From contig NZ_CYPU01000024.1 in the NCBI RefSeq assembly GCF_001458195.1, forward strand, positions 62,001 through 126,000: a stretch of 64,000 nucleotides of DNA, written 5' to 3'. The translations under genes and the position numbers were made by a program. This document shows positions 8,263 through 16,845 of this stretch, piece by piece (position 1 is the first letter of the stretch; each line of letters starts with the position of its first letter). A model generated the notes under the pieces. It had not been told where the DNA came from and did no database searches. It worked only from the letters and a program-made list of their open reading frames with translations. The stretch comes from Ruegeria atlantica. GTDB taxonomy: Bacteria > Pseudomonadota > Alphaproteobacteria > Rhodobacterales > Rhodobacteraceae.

Positions 8263-8949
8263 TCAATTGGACTGTTTGGCAAGATCTTGTTCGATCTCTG
8301 CCCAATCGTCGAAGTGGATTACATTGCAGGGTGAATTCACGTTCTCGAGCCAGACAAAGACGGAGATGAATGGCTGGTCATAGACCCGGGTGGCGTGGGG
8401 ATCGCCCGCCGCGTTCCAGATAAGTGATCCAGCCGGATAATCCTGCCAGTCACGGGTGCCAAACCGCCAACCAGATTTCTCGGAAAGGTTCAGGTACAGT
8501 TCTGGCGCGTCGTGGTTGTGGTCGCGATACAGCGTCCTTGGTCCCAGCATGAAAATGCCAAGGTTGAAATCGAGATGGTGATATCCACATGCATCCGGCC
8601 CGATCAGCAGAGTATGCAGGTTGCACCTTGTGTATCCCTCTCCCAAATCGGCACCGGGGGGATAGAATTGGGCGTTGTCTTCGCGCCAGATCAGATCATC
8701 CTTGGCCGCTTTCAGACAGCCTGCGATTTCCTGCAATTCCGGGGCTGCAATCCCGGCGACAGCGTTCTTCAGAACCTCATCATGCCGGGTTCCTTGGGGA
8801 GGTAAGTCAATGAGCTTCTCATCGGACAGGTCCATGGCTGCCAGCTTGTCCAACGTCAGATCAACGCCGCGCGTGGCAGCTCTGTGAGCCTGCAGATAGG
8901 TGACAATGGATTGAATAAGCGCCTGAATACGACGTTGTTTGTCTGTCAT
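8263..8949 (-). CDS. Cupin protein of the DMSP lyase family (DddQ/DddL-like)
   Basis: 228 residues with an N-terminal helical part and a C-terminal cupin barrel. The metal-binding pattern of cupin DMSP lyases is present: H144-x-H146, E150 and Y152 in YRDHNHDAPELYLNL, then H185 in AAGDPHATRV. Family members bind Fe, Zn or Ni and split dimethylsulfoniopropionate into dimethyl sulfide and acrylate. The start overlaps the ligase stop as ATGA, and the gene is followed 11 bp later by the FadJ-like gene, so it is embedded in an acyl-CoA degradation operon. That would suit acrylate or propionate processing. Cupins of this family also include members without proven DMSP activity, so the substrate is inference. 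Confidence 0.65.
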   Translation of the reverse strand: MTDKQRRIQALIQSIVTYLQAHRAATRGVDLTLDKLAAMDLSDEKLIDLPPQGTRHDEVLKNAVAGIAAPELQEIAGCLKAAKDDLIWREDNAQFYPPGADLGEGYTRCNLHTLLIGPDACGYHHLDFNLGIFMLGPRTLYRDHNHDAPELYLNLSEKSGWRFGTRDWQDYPAGSLIWNAAGDPHATRVYDQPFISVFVWLENVNSPCNVIHFDDWAEIEQDLAKQSN

Positions 8950-10571
8950 GATTTTAGGTCCGAGCGCGTTGAAATATCTTGCCGCACGAGTTTCTTGTCG
9001 AGCTTGCCGACGCTGGTTTTAGGTAGGCGGTCGACAAAGATTAATTCGTCTGGAACTGCCCATTTTGAGATCTCGCCTGCGTCAACCCGCGACTGGATTT
9101 CTTCCATGACTCTCAAGCGCACAAGATCCGGGTCGGCATCCTTTGCGGCTTGAGCGACCAACACTGGCCTTTCACCCCATTTCGCGTGCGGCAGCCCGAT
9201 TGCTGCGACGTCCTCAACGCCGCTGCAAGACGATGCTATGTTTTCCAGTGCCAGTGAGGATATCCATTCGCCGCCGGTCTTAATCACATCCTTGAGGCGG
9301 TCAGTAATCTGCAACGATCCATTCTCGCGGATATACCCAACATCCCCGGTATGCAGATACCCACCGTCCCAAAGCTCATCCGAGGCTTGCGCATTATCCA
9401 GATAGCCTTGTGTCAACCAGGGAGCCCGAGCAACAACTTCGCCGGTTGTTTCGCCGTCATGTGGGACGTCCTGCATATCCGGTGTCACAACACGAAGGTC
9501 GACAAGAGGGCCGGGAAAGCCGGTTTGCGCCTGCATCTCGGGGTCATTGCTGGACAAATCGGCCACCGTCAGAAACGGACAGGTTTCGGACATCCCATAG
9601 GCCGCATGCAAGGATATGCCTGCCGCCGCGGCGCGGTCCTGCAGGCCTCGCGGCAAAGCGGCCCCGCCAACGATCACTTTCCATCTGTCCAGGTCAATTT
9701 GTGGGCAGCCCGGATGGTCGAGCACCATTGACAGAACCGTGGGCACGCAGTGTGAAAAGGTGACGTTTTCGTCTGCAATCAAACGCAAGATTGTGTCAGG
9801 GTCATATCGACCGGGATAGACCTGACGCAGCCCCAGCATCGTTGCGGCATATGGAAATCCCCAGCCGTGGACGTGAAACAAGGGCGTCAGCGGCATGTAG
9901 ACGTCGCCGCGATGAAATCCGGCATTCCCGGGCCATGCGCCGAAACCTGCGATCAAGCCCAATGTGTGAAGGACCAACTGCCGATGTGAATAGCTCACAC
10001 CCTTGGGATTGCCGGTGGTCCCGGTTGTATAAAACAAGGTTGCCGTTTGGTTTTCATCGAAGTCCGGGAAGGCAAAGCTGCCTGGGGCTTTGCCTATCCA
10101 CTCTTCATATCCTTCTCCGTCTCCAATCGGCACGATGGTGATGTCCCGATCAAAGCCCGATTTGATACCCTCAATGAGCGGCATGAAATCGCGGTGCACG
10201 ATGATCAGATCCGGTTGCCCATGGTTGATCGTATGAAGAATCTGAGCAGGAGACAGACGCACGTTGATCGTGAAAAGGGACGCGCCCATCATCGGGATCG
10301 CGAAAAAACACTCAAGATAACGGTGCGTATCCCAATCCATGACACCAACGCGCATACCCTCATGTATCCCGCTCGCCTTTAAAGAATTGGCAAGTTGGCG
10401 CACGCGTTTGCCCAAGTCCGCATAGCTCAACCGCATTTCGGTGCCGCTGACGATCTCTTGGCTGGCTGACGCGAGCTGGGATCCGGCCAGCAAGTGTTTA
10501 ATCAGCAACGGATAGCCATATGCATTTGGCGAAGGTGAAAGTGGTGGCATGAAGGTGGAATCCCATAACAT
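8946..10571 (-). CDS. AMP-forming acyl-CoA ligase (AlkK/DmdB-like)
   Basis: 541 residues. It activates a carboxylic acid with ATP and CoA through an acyl-adenylate. The P-loop-like signature YTTGTTGNPKGVSYSH lies near residues 183-198, the adenylate-binding YGMSETCP follows in the middle, DGGYLHTGDVG and the hinge motif come next, and the C-terminal lid ends in LPKTSVGKLDKK with the catalytic Lys. Length and layout resemble medium-chain ligases AlkK and the methylthiopropanoate-CoA ligase DmdB; the two cannot be separated reliably by eye. It is the first gene of the ligase-cupin-FadJ-thiolase operon, divergent from a LysR-type regulator across 216 bp. Confidence 0.9.
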   Translation of the reverse strand: MLWDSTFMPPLSPSPNAYGYPLLIKHLLAGSQLASASQEIVSGTEMRLSYADLGKRVRQLANSLKASGIHEGMRVGVMDWDTHRYLECFFAIPMMGASLFTINVRLSPAQILHTINHGQPDLIIVHRDFMPLIEGIKSGFDRDITIVPIGDGEGYEEWIGKAPGSFAFPDFDENQTATLFYTTGTTGNPKGVSYSHRQLVLHTLGLIAGFGAWPGNAGFHRGDVYMPLTPLFHVHGWGFPYAATMLGLRQVYPGRYDPDTILRLIADENVTFSHCVPTVLSMVLDHPGCPQIDLDRWKVIVGGAALPRGLQDRAAAAGISLHAAYGMSETCPFLTVADLSSNDPEMQAQTGFPGPLVDLRVVTPDMQDVPHDGETTGEVVARAPWLTQGYLDNAQASDELWDGGYLHTGDVGYIRENGSLQITDRLKDVIKTGGEWISSLALENIASSCSGVEDVAAIGLPHAKWGERPVLVAQAAKDADPDLVRLRVMEEIQSRVDAGEISKWAVPDELIFVDRLPKTSVGKLDKKLVRQDISTRSDLKS

Positions 10572-10612
10572 CTCTATCTGCTAATCTGGCATTTCTCACC
10601 CCGTGGAAGAAT

Positions 10613-10631
10613 TGAAAGAAATTTCCTTTCA
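10613..10631. promoter_or_regulatory. Inverted repeat in the ligase/LysR divergent region
   Basis: TGAAAG and CTTTCA flank a 7-bp spacer (AAATTTC), about 42 bp upstream of the ligase start. The symmetry and position suit an operator for the ligase operon. No known regulator motif is assigned. Confidence 0.3.
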
Positions 10632-10742
10632 TCAAGAAATTCTAACCGATCACGTCGCACCGCGAATTGCGTGCTACCCCCTGACAGGTTATGAAAAAGA
10701 GTATCAATACCCTGCTATATTCGCGCCCGTCGTCGGATAACT

Positions 10743-10760
10743 CTGCTTGAGGGTAAGCAG
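10743..10760. promoter_or_regulatory. Inverted repeat just upstream of the LysR gene
   Basis: CTGCTT and AAGCAG are perfectly complementary across a 6-bp spacer, 28 bp before the LysR start. LysR regulators often repress their own gene through such a site; here that is inferred from position only. Confidence 0.3.
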
Positions 10761-10787
10761 AATTGATTTCATCGAGGAGATGCAGCA

Positions 10788-11711
10788 ATGACCACTCACA
10801 TGCCCACGCTGGTTTCACTGCGCGCTTTTGAGGCGGTGGCGCGTCACAAGAGTTTCCGAAAGGCCGCTGACGAGATTTGTGTGACGCATGCGGCAGTCAG
10901 CCACCAGGTCAAAGCATTAGAAACAACAATCGGTGTTAAACTACTGGAACGCACAAGCCGTTCGGTCGAGCTAACACCGGCTGGCGAGCAATATTACCCG
11001 CCAATACGCGAACACATTCAGGGAATCATCAAAGCCACTCGGCGCATCCAGACACCTGAGGAACCGGACGTGTTGCTCGTTCAGTCCTACGCAAGTTTCA
11101 ATACAATGTGGTTACAGCCCAGATTGGCAGACTTTCTTCAGGATAATCCGGACACACGCGTGCGCATCGTCTCTACCTTTGAAGACGGTGATTATGACAT
11201 GCACCGGTTCGATGTGGGCGTGTTCAACGCGCCACCATTTGACAAACGGTTTGACTATAGCCCCTTGTTCGAAACGGATATCTACCCGGTATGTGCTCCG
11301 GAGGCCTTGAAAACCGCAAGCGGTGGAATGCCGCTGGAAGAGCTAAGAAATTTCCTGTTGCTGAGTGTCCCAAACACATGGAATGAGCCGGATGACTGGG
11401 ACTGCTGGTTGGATGCGGCGGGCTTAGATCGCGAAACGATGAAATTTGGCTCTGTTTTCGACAATTACCCGCTGGTCCGTGAAGCTGTTCTAAAAAATCA
11501 CGGTATCAGCGTCGCAAGAGCACCGTTTTGCACGCGTGACCTTGAAAGGGAGCGCCTGGTCAAACCGTTTGATATTTCGGTGCCCGAGCCAGGCAGCTGG
11601 TATCTGGCGACGCAAAAAGAACGTGCACCCAACCCAAAGCTCGATACGTTTGTTGACTGGCTGTTCGAACAGATCGAAGCCGACCCAACCATGCGGCTAT
11701 TTCGGGCCTGA
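10788..11711 (+). CDS. LysR-family (GcvA-like) transcriptional regulator
   Basis: 307 residues. The winged-helix N-terminus (LRAFEAVARHKSFRKAADEICVTHAAVSHQVKALE, residues about 11-45) is typical of LysR regulators, and the wording 'FRKAADE-x-x-VTHAAVSHQVKALE' with 'TP-GE-Y' is that of the GcvA subgroup. The rest is a periplasmic-binding-like effector domain. The ATG at 10788 has GAGGAG 9 nt upstream. It is divergent from the acyl-CoA ligase operon and convergent with proV, so it most likely regulates the ligase operon, possibly together with betaine uptake. Confidence 0.9.
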   Translation: MTTHMPTLVSLRAFEAVARHKSFRKAADEICVTHAAVSHQVKALETTIGVKLLERTSRSVELTPAGEQYYPPIREHIQGIIKATRRIQTPEEPDVLLVQSYASFNTMWLQPRLADFLQDNPDTRVRIVSTFEDGDYDMHRFDVGVFNAPPFDKRFDYSPLFETDIYPVCAPEALKTASGGMPLEELRNFLLLSVPNTWNEPDDWDCWLDAAGLDRETMKFGSVFDNYPLVREAVLKNHGISVARAPFCTRDLERERLVKPFDISVPEPGSWYLATQKERAPNPKLDTFVDWLFEQIEADPTMRLFRA

Positions 11712-11744
11712 TCTGATGAATTCCAGCTTTGTCGTCAGCGCGCG

Positions 11745-12803
11745 TCAGGACTGACGTGCGCCTGCTTCGGATGCGACGCGAGGGACGAGTGCGCGAACCA
11801 GTTCAGTCATATCCAGTGAGCCGACTGTCTTCTCCCCATCCTTGACAACATAGGCGTGTGACGTATCCCCGCCGGACCGCGCGATCATGCTTTCGAGCGT
11901 GTCGTTCACGTCCACTTCGCCATGGGCATCTTCTGGCACTTGGCCACCGTCCAGCGGGGTCATGATCGAGCGGACCCGCAGAACCCGTGCTCGGTTGATG
12001 TCGCTCACGAAGTCTTCGATGTAAGGATCGTTGGGGTTCAACAGAATATGCTGCGGCTCGCCCTGCTGCACGACAAAGCCGTCTTTAAGGATCACAAGGT
12101 GATCGGCCAGCTTCAACGCCTCATCTAGATCGTGAGTGATGAAGATGATGGTCTTGTGCAGCTCTTTTTGCAGCTCGAGCAGCAGGTCCTGCATGTCGGT
12201 TCGGATCAGTGGGTCAAGAGCCGAGAAAGCCTCGTCCATCAGCATGATCGGTGTGTTCGCGGTCAGCGCCCGGGCAATGCCCACACGCTGTTGCATCCCA
12301 CCGGACAATTGCGCTGGATAATGGTTCTCGAACCCGCTCAGACCCACGCGATCCAGCCACTTGGCGGCTTCACGGTCGCAAGTCGCCTCGTCCTCGCCGC
12401 GCACTGAGAGCGGCATGCCTGCGTTCTTCAGCACGGTTTTGTGCGGCAAAAGCGCGAACTTCTGGAACACCATCGACATCTTTTCCTGTCGAGCATGGCG
12501 CAACCCGTCCTCGGACAGTTGCATCACGTCCTCACCCTGCACGATGATCTCGCCCGCAGTGGGTTCGATCAACCGGTTCAGGTGGCGGATCAGAGTAGAT
12601 TTCCCAGAGCCGGACAGGCCCATGACCACTGTGATTTCCCCCGCCTGCATATCGACGTTGATGTTGTTGAGCCCCAACACGTGCCCGTGCTGCGCCAGCA
12701 ATTCTTCCTTGCCCATGCCTCCTTTGGCATGCTGCAACACGTCCTTGTCGCGGGCGCCAAAGATTTTATAGAGCCCGGACAGGCGGACCATTGGTTGTGT
12801 CAT
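11745..12803 (-). CDS. proV: Glycine betaine/proline-type ABC transporter ATP-binding protein
   Basis: 352 residues. The ATPase domain has the Walker A GLSGSGKST near residues 63-71, the ABC signature [15 protein letters not shown] near 165-179 and Walker B IMLMDEAFSALDP, followed by a C-terminal CBS-like regulatory segment (DVNDTLESMIARSG). The N-terminal extension with MGKEELLAQHG is the ProV/OpuAA hallmark. It energises uptake of quaternary amines such as glycine betaine, and in marine bacteria related systems also carry DMSP. It is the last gene of proX-proW-proV, 12 bp after proW. Confidence 0.92.
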   Translation of the reverse strand: MTQPMVRLSGLYKIFGARDKDVLQHAKGGMGKEELLAQHGHVLGLNNINVDMQAGEITVVMGLSGSGKSTLIRHLNRLIEPTAGEIIVQGEDVMQLSEDGLRHARQEKMSMVFQKFALLPHKTVLKNAGMPLSVRGEDEATCDREAAKWLDRVGLSGFENHYPAQLSGGMQQRVGIARALTANTPIMLMDEAFSALDPLIRTDMQDLLLELQKELHKTIIFITHDLDEALKLADHLVILKDGFVVQQGEPQHILLNPNDPYIEDFVSDINRARVLRVRSIMTPLDGGQVPEDAHGEVDVNDTLESMIARSGGDTSHAYVVKDGEKTVGSLDMTELVRALVPRVASEAGARQS

Positions 12804-12815
12804 TGAACCGGCTCC

Positions 12816-13853
12816 TTAATGTTTGACTTGGGTCTTATCGACCCGTGTGAGAGCTGCCTTGGACACGCGGTCAAGGATCACGGCCAGCAGAACAATGCCG
12901 ATGCCCGCGACGATGCCCACACCCAGTTCAAGGTTTCGGATACCGCGCAACACGTTCACGCCAAGGCCAGGGGCCGAAACAAGAGAGGCGATCACGACCA
13001 TGGCAAGGCTCATCATGATGGTCTGGTTGATTCCGGCCATGATATTGGGCAGCGCTAAAGGGAGTTGCACCCGCATCAGTTTCTGGCGGTCCTTCATGCC
13101 AAAGGCATTGGCCGCCTCGATCACATCCCTGTCGACAAGCCGGATGCCAAGGTCGGTCAAACGGATCACCGGCACAATCGCGTAAAGGATGATCGCAATC
13201 CCGTACAGTTTGGATTCCGTGACCGAGAACAAGAAAATCAGAGGGATCAGGTACACGAATGTCGGCAGGGTCTGCAGCAGGTCGAGCAACGGAACGACGC
13301 CTTTTTGCAATCGGTCGGATTTCGACATGGCAATTCCAATGGGCACACCGAACAGCACCGAAATCGTCGTACACACAAAGACGATCGACAGGGTTTGCAT
13401 CGCCACATCGTAGTGGTCTACGAGGGCCAGCATCATAATCGAGGCGGCCACGAAGATCGTCACAGGGCGCGAACGTGACGCGTACCAGGAAATCGCCACC
13501 AGAAGCGGTACCATGATGAACCATGGCGTCGCTTCAAACAGCCAAAGTGCGCCATCCAATATCCAGCTCAATGGCTGCGTGATCGGGTCCAGAACGGTTT
13601 TCAGGACCGGTTTGGCTGCCAGAAACCCTTCTTCGATCCCGTTGGTTACATCGCGCGACTGCCATATGCGGTTACAGCTTTCGTGCAGATTATCAAACGA
13701 GGGAATTGGAATGAGCGGCTCAGAGGCCTCTTCTCCTCCTGCTTGCGCCGCAAGATCCGCCAGCGAAAGAGGCGCTTTGTCATCGGACGTGCCACACCAT
13801 TCGCTCAAACCCAATGCGCTGAATAACTTGTCATAGAAGGCCATTTTTCCCAC
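12816..13853 (-). CDS. proW: Glycine betaine/proline-type ABC transporter permease
   Basis: 345 residues. A soluble N-terminal part of about 85 residues is followed by several membrane helices and the binding-protein-dependent permease block (EAANAFGMKDRQKLMRVQLPLALPNIMAGINQ), which contains the EAA loop that contacts ProV. ProW of E. coli has the same soluble extension. It lies between proX and proV and is preceded by a perfect hairpin at 13877-13900, which may lower its expression relative to proX. Confidence 0.92.
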   Translation of the reverse strand: MGKMAFYDKLFSALGLSEWCGTSDDKAPLSLADLAAQAGGEEASEPLIPIPSFDNLHESCNRIWQSRDVTNGIEEGFLAAKPVLKTVLDPITQPLSWILDGALWLFEATPWFIMVPLLVAISWYASRSRPVTIFVAASIMMLALVDHYDVAMQTLSIVFVCTTISVLFGVPIGIAMSKSDRLQKGVVPLLDLLQTLPTFVYLIPLIFLFSVTESKLYGIAIILYAIVPVIRLTDLGIRLVDRDVIEAANAFGMKDRQKLMRVQLPLALPNIMAGINQTIMMSLAMVVIASLVSAPGLGVNVLRGIRNLELGVGIVAGIGIVLLAVILDRVSKAALTRVDKTQVKH

Positions 13854-13876
13854 TTTCCGATCTACTTCAGTGCGTT

Positions 13877-13900
13877 AGGGGCATCGCTGAGGATGCCCCT
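13877..13900 (-). promoter_or_regulatory. Hairpin between proX and proW
   Basis: AGGGGCATC and GATGCCCCT form a perfect 9-bp stem with a 6-nt loop, 11 nt after the proX stop. No T-tract follows, so it is more likely an mRNA-stabilising or partial-termination structure than a full terminator. Comparable hairpins follow glpV (22632-22655) and oppA (55704-55735). Confidence 0.6.
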
Positions 13901-13911
13901 GTCCATGCAGT

Positions 13912-14883
13912 TTACTGCAGCAAGGCGGAAAGTTTGTCGCGCGCAGCATCGTTAAGCCACGCCCCCCAGACATCCTTGTAGGTTGTTAGGAAATGCACCG
14001 CGCCTTCATCGTAGGAGGCATTGTTGTCTTCAACCCATGCCAGCGTTTCGCCCATCTGAGCGTTGGTGAAGGATAGATTTGTCATCAGGTCAGACACTGC
14101 TGCGTTTTCGGCCATGAATTCTTTCGACAGAACTGTAACGACTTCACTGCGGGGGAAGGCGCTCATTTCTGGCGTCGCGCATTCCGCTATGATGTTGCAG
14201 GCGTGCTTTTCAGGGTCATGGGGGCCCATATCGACCAGGGTCATCGGGTATTTGCCCAGTACCGATGTTGGTGCCCAATAAAAGCCGAACCATGGCTCTT
14301 TGTTTTCGTAGGCGGCAGCGATCGAAGCCGCAAGGGTTTCGCCTGATCCATGCACGAAGTTTTCAATGCCTGCATCAATCAGCCCGCCTGCCTTCATCAG
14401 GTTGGTGCTGACATTTAGACAGGTCCATCCCTCGGGGCAGTTGTGAAAGCGATTTCCGACGAGTTCGGGGTTGGCCGCGATGCCTTCAATTGTTGCCAGT
14501 TCCGGATGCTCTTCCACAAGGTAGTTCGGAACAAAGAACCCTTCGACACCGCCATCTGACAAAACTTCGGTCACAGGAATGATCGCACCTGAATCAACCA
14601 GCCCTTGGTAAGCCGGCGCGCCGTTTGTCCAGATTTCAGTCAGAATATCGGGCTCTCCGGTCTCGGATACGGATGCCAGCGCAGGGTTGCTCGAGAGCGG
14701 AACCGTGGTCACTTCGCAACCATAGCCTTGCTCCATCAGAAACTTCGAGACCGCGGTCACAATTTGCGCTGACCCCCAATCGGCCTGCATCAGTGATACT
14801 TCACCGCATTCGTTTGCCTGGGCCGCCGAAGCGGTGATTGCGGCAGCAAATACGCACCCGAGACCCGCTGAAATCTTGAACAT
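13912..14883 (-). CDS. proX: Glycine betaine-type ABC transporter substrate-binding protein
   Basis: 323 residues. The N-terminus MFKISAGLGCVFAAAITASAAQA is a clear signal peptide; the mature part is a type II periplasmic binding fold of the OpuAC/ProX family (PWFGFYWAPTSVLGKYPMTLV near residues 200-222, with the Trp/Tyr residues expected of an aromatic cage). It should bind quaternary ammonium or sulfonium osmolytes in the periplasm. The ATG at 14883 is chosen for the signal peptide and for the strong GGAGGAAAG just upstream; the open frame extends 34 codons further. First gene of proXWV. Confidence 0.9.
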   Translation of the reverse strand: MFKISAGLGCVFAAAITASAAQANECGEVSLMQADWGSAQIVTAVSKFLMEQGYGCEVTTVPLSSNPALASVSETGEPDILTEIWTNGAPAYQGLVDSGAIIPVTEVLSDGGVEGFFVPNYLVEEHPELATIEGIAANPELVGNRFHNCPEGWTCLNVSTNLMKAGGLIDAGIENFVHGSGETLAASIAAAYENKEPWFGFYWAPTSVLGKYPMTLVDMGPHDPEKHACNIIAECATPEMSAFPRSEVVTVLSKEFMAENAAVSDLMTNLSFTNAQMGETLAWVEDNNASYDEGAVHFLTTYKDVWGAWLNDAARDKLSALLQ

Positions 14884-15871
14884 TTCTTTCCTCCTTGTCA
14901 TCGGCGAAACAGGGGCAGAGAAACGCTCCAAGCCAAAATTCGCCTTGTTTGTAGTGATGATTTGTACCGACAGGCCTAATGGCAAAAAACTGAAAAGAAT
15001 TTTGGATCATGTACAATTGTTTACAGGTGGAGAGTTGAAGCCAGGCTCGAATTTAGTGACCTCCGTTCCAACGAAAGCTTCTTAGATGTAAATCCATAGG
15101 TGGCTTATGCGTGTGTATTATTGCCTCTTCTCAGGAGTCGGCAGGAGGAGTGATCAAACCCGGGGACGTCCGTTCTGTGCTCATCACGCCCATTCGAACT
15201 AGCTGCAGCATCGGTAGATTGGGCTCATTGCAGTCGTTCTCTGCACGTTGAACGAAGGACTTCTTGTTAATTGTTCGGTTAGAAAATCGCGAATTCTGGA
15301 GTCTCAAAAATTCAAAACTCTAAGTAGCTGATTTTGTTGGAATCGCAGTCTCACTATTAAGGTGATCCGACAATTTATGTAGGAGTACGAAAATAATGGG
15401 ACTTAATATTGGGACTCGCTTCCTATTGAATTCAACACCTTATGATTTTGCGTTTTTTGAATGATTCGACGGTTCAAGCGCTTCAGCTTCAGCTACATTG
15501 AATTGAAGATTCGAGCCTTATGGGGATCCCGTGGAGGCACTTGGCCGATAGCTGATCCATCGGAGGCATCTGCGGCGTTCTCGGTTTTTTCACCAGGCAT
15601 AGATGCTCCTGCAGGGTCGAGTTTACGCTTTGCAATTTCCAGTGCTTCTTTTGCACCTCTAATGAGGCTATCGCCAATCTTAGTTATCGTACTCTGCCAA
15701 ATTCCTTTTTCACAACAGATAACGGGTCTTGTTGTGCATGTCTGCTGAGCGAAATGTTGTTTTCTCTAGGTTACAAACTGTAGCAAGGGCGATTGGCCAT
15801 TTTTTCTGAACTCCGTCAGGTGGCTGGGATTTACAGCACCCCTGACCACCCTGCTCTCACCATTTAATGTC
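14884..15871. other. Gene-poor stretch upstream of proX
   Basis: Nearly 1 kb without a convincing gene. It should include the proX promoter near its left end and contains copy 2 of the dispersed repeat (15371-15486). A minus-strand frame around 15490-15690 encodes a helix-like peptide (DSLIRGAKEALEIAKRK) reminiscent of the N-terminus of XRE antitoxins, but it has no usable start codon and looks decayed. Confidence 0.5.
15371..15486. repeat. Dispersed repeat, copy 2 (possible transposon terminus)
   Basis: Second copy of the sequence at 1508-1626, same orientation, differing by scattered substitutions and a few 1-bp gaps. It begins TGTAGGAGTACG, with two internal AATAATGGGAC / ATATTGGGAC words. 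Flanking DNA is unrelated to that of copy 1. The two copies bracket the whole acid-degradation and proXWV segment. Confidence 0.7.
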
Positions 15872-16147
15872 CTATTCTTTATTGTCTTGAGAAAGCGAAG
15901 CCTCAAGCGCTTCGAGCAACATTTGCTCATGGCGAATTGGCATATCATCCACGCTCCAAGCGCGCCGATGGTCAGGCCAAATTTGTTCGAACAGCTCCTC
16001 TGTCAGAACAACGAAAGAAATTCTTCCTTTATGTCTAAGCCAGGTCGGCCCCTTGGAAGCATGCTCGGTCAAACTAAATGCCGTATCTTGGAGCATCTCA
16101 ACGTCAAAACGTCTGGCTTGGATTGGTGGTAACTTTGATCGTTTCAT
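15872..16147 (-). CDS. Small protein, possible orphan Phd/YefM-like antitoxin
   Basis: 91 residues. The ATG at 16147 has a good AAGGA 6 nt upstream, and AT/GC use is coding-like. The segment TEHASKGPTWLRHKGRISFVVLTEELFEQIW has the layout of the Phd/YefM antitoxin core (helix, 'GP-x-x-x-x-x-x-G-x-x-x-x-V-L' strands, then an acidic helix), followed by an acidic C-terminal tail (LLEALEASLSQDNKE) of the sort that neutralises a toxin. No toxin gene is recognisable downstream (15490-15870), so it would be an orphan. The family call is by eye and could be wrong. Confidence 0.4.
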   Translation of the reverse strand: MKRSKLPPIQARRFDVEMLQDTAFSLTEHASKGPTWLRHKGRISFVVLTEELFEQIWPDHRRAWSVDDMPIRHEQMLLEALEASLSQDNKE

Positions 16148-16598
16148 TCGTTTTCCTTTTTATCCGAACAACAGCAGGCACAGAGAAATCCGTGTTGGGT
16201 GCGGTTAAGTGGAAAACAATCAGGGCATGATCGCAGCTAGCATGACATAGCCCTGTCGGCAACGTCGTTTGGTGGCGCGAACCGACCACACGCCAGGCTT
16301 GATTGGAAACACCGCAAAGCGGACGAAGCCGCCATCGGCACAATCGCAAACAATGGCGGTTGGCCAGCCCACAAAAGGCATAGGTTTTTTTGACGCCAAG
16401 CAGTTTGCAAATATCCGATAGGGCAATTGCGAATACCACAATCGATGACTAGACATTTGACTATTTTATTGATTTCTGCAGTCAATCTGACTGCAAGGTT
16501 GTCCGCGTTTGACTGCCACGCTACGGGAAAAACACAACCTATAGGGGATCATTACAGAGCCTGATTATTTGCCATCAGACTCTTGTTTGATCTCCGAT
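16148..16598. other. Gene-free stretch between small ORFs
   Basis: About 450 bp with overlapping open frames on the minus strand, none with a persuasive start site or family resemblance. The stretch 16440-16500 is AT-rich with repeated TGACT/TGACTGCA words and may hold a promoter for the 15872-16147 gene. Confidence 0.35.
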
Positions 16599-16796
16599 TC
16601 ATTCTTTTGAAAGTGTGCAACTCGCACAGGGTTTGGGCCCGCACTGCAACACCATGCCGGTTGTGCAAGCGGGCGTACGTTTGTCAAACGACATAGCTCT
16701 GCCTGGTTGCATGAAAACGGGGCACCCCTGCCCCATCGGGAACTCAACATGCGCCAGCTTCGGGCCAAAAATACCCGGCAATGAACACATGCGCAT
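16599..16796 (-). CDS. Small cysteine-rich protein downstream of the M56 peptidase
   Basis: 65 residues starting MRMCSLPGIFG, with six Cys, four of them in the last third (ACTTGMVLQCGPKPCASC). A GGAGAG element lies about 13 nt before the ATG at 16796, and third codon positions are GC-rich as in neighbouring genes. It lies 49 bp after the M56 peptidase gene on the same strand, so it could be the third gene of a BlaI-M56 unit. An alternative overlapping frame (TTG start near 16849) cannot be excluded. No family is recognised; a secreted or membrane target is not evident because there is no signal peptide. Confidence 0.4.
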   Translation of the reverse strand: MRMCSLPGIFGPKLAHVEFPMGQGCPVFMQPGRAMSFDKRTPACTTGMVLQCGPKPCASCTLSKE

Positions 16797-16845
16797 AACA
16801 CCGCAATCCGTCTCTCCAACCCTGGCCGGAGATCATCACCGCGTA

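Noticed and set aside
15490..15690. Minus-strand peptide DSLIRGAKEALEIAKRK resembling an XRE antitoxin N-terminus
   Set aside because: No start codon or ribosome-binding site in frame, and it is short and flanked by the repeat; treated as decay or chance.
16104..16485. Overlapping minus-strand open frames of about 80-110 codons
   Set aside because: Three frames overlap here, none with a good ribosome-binding site, and the translated sequences look random.
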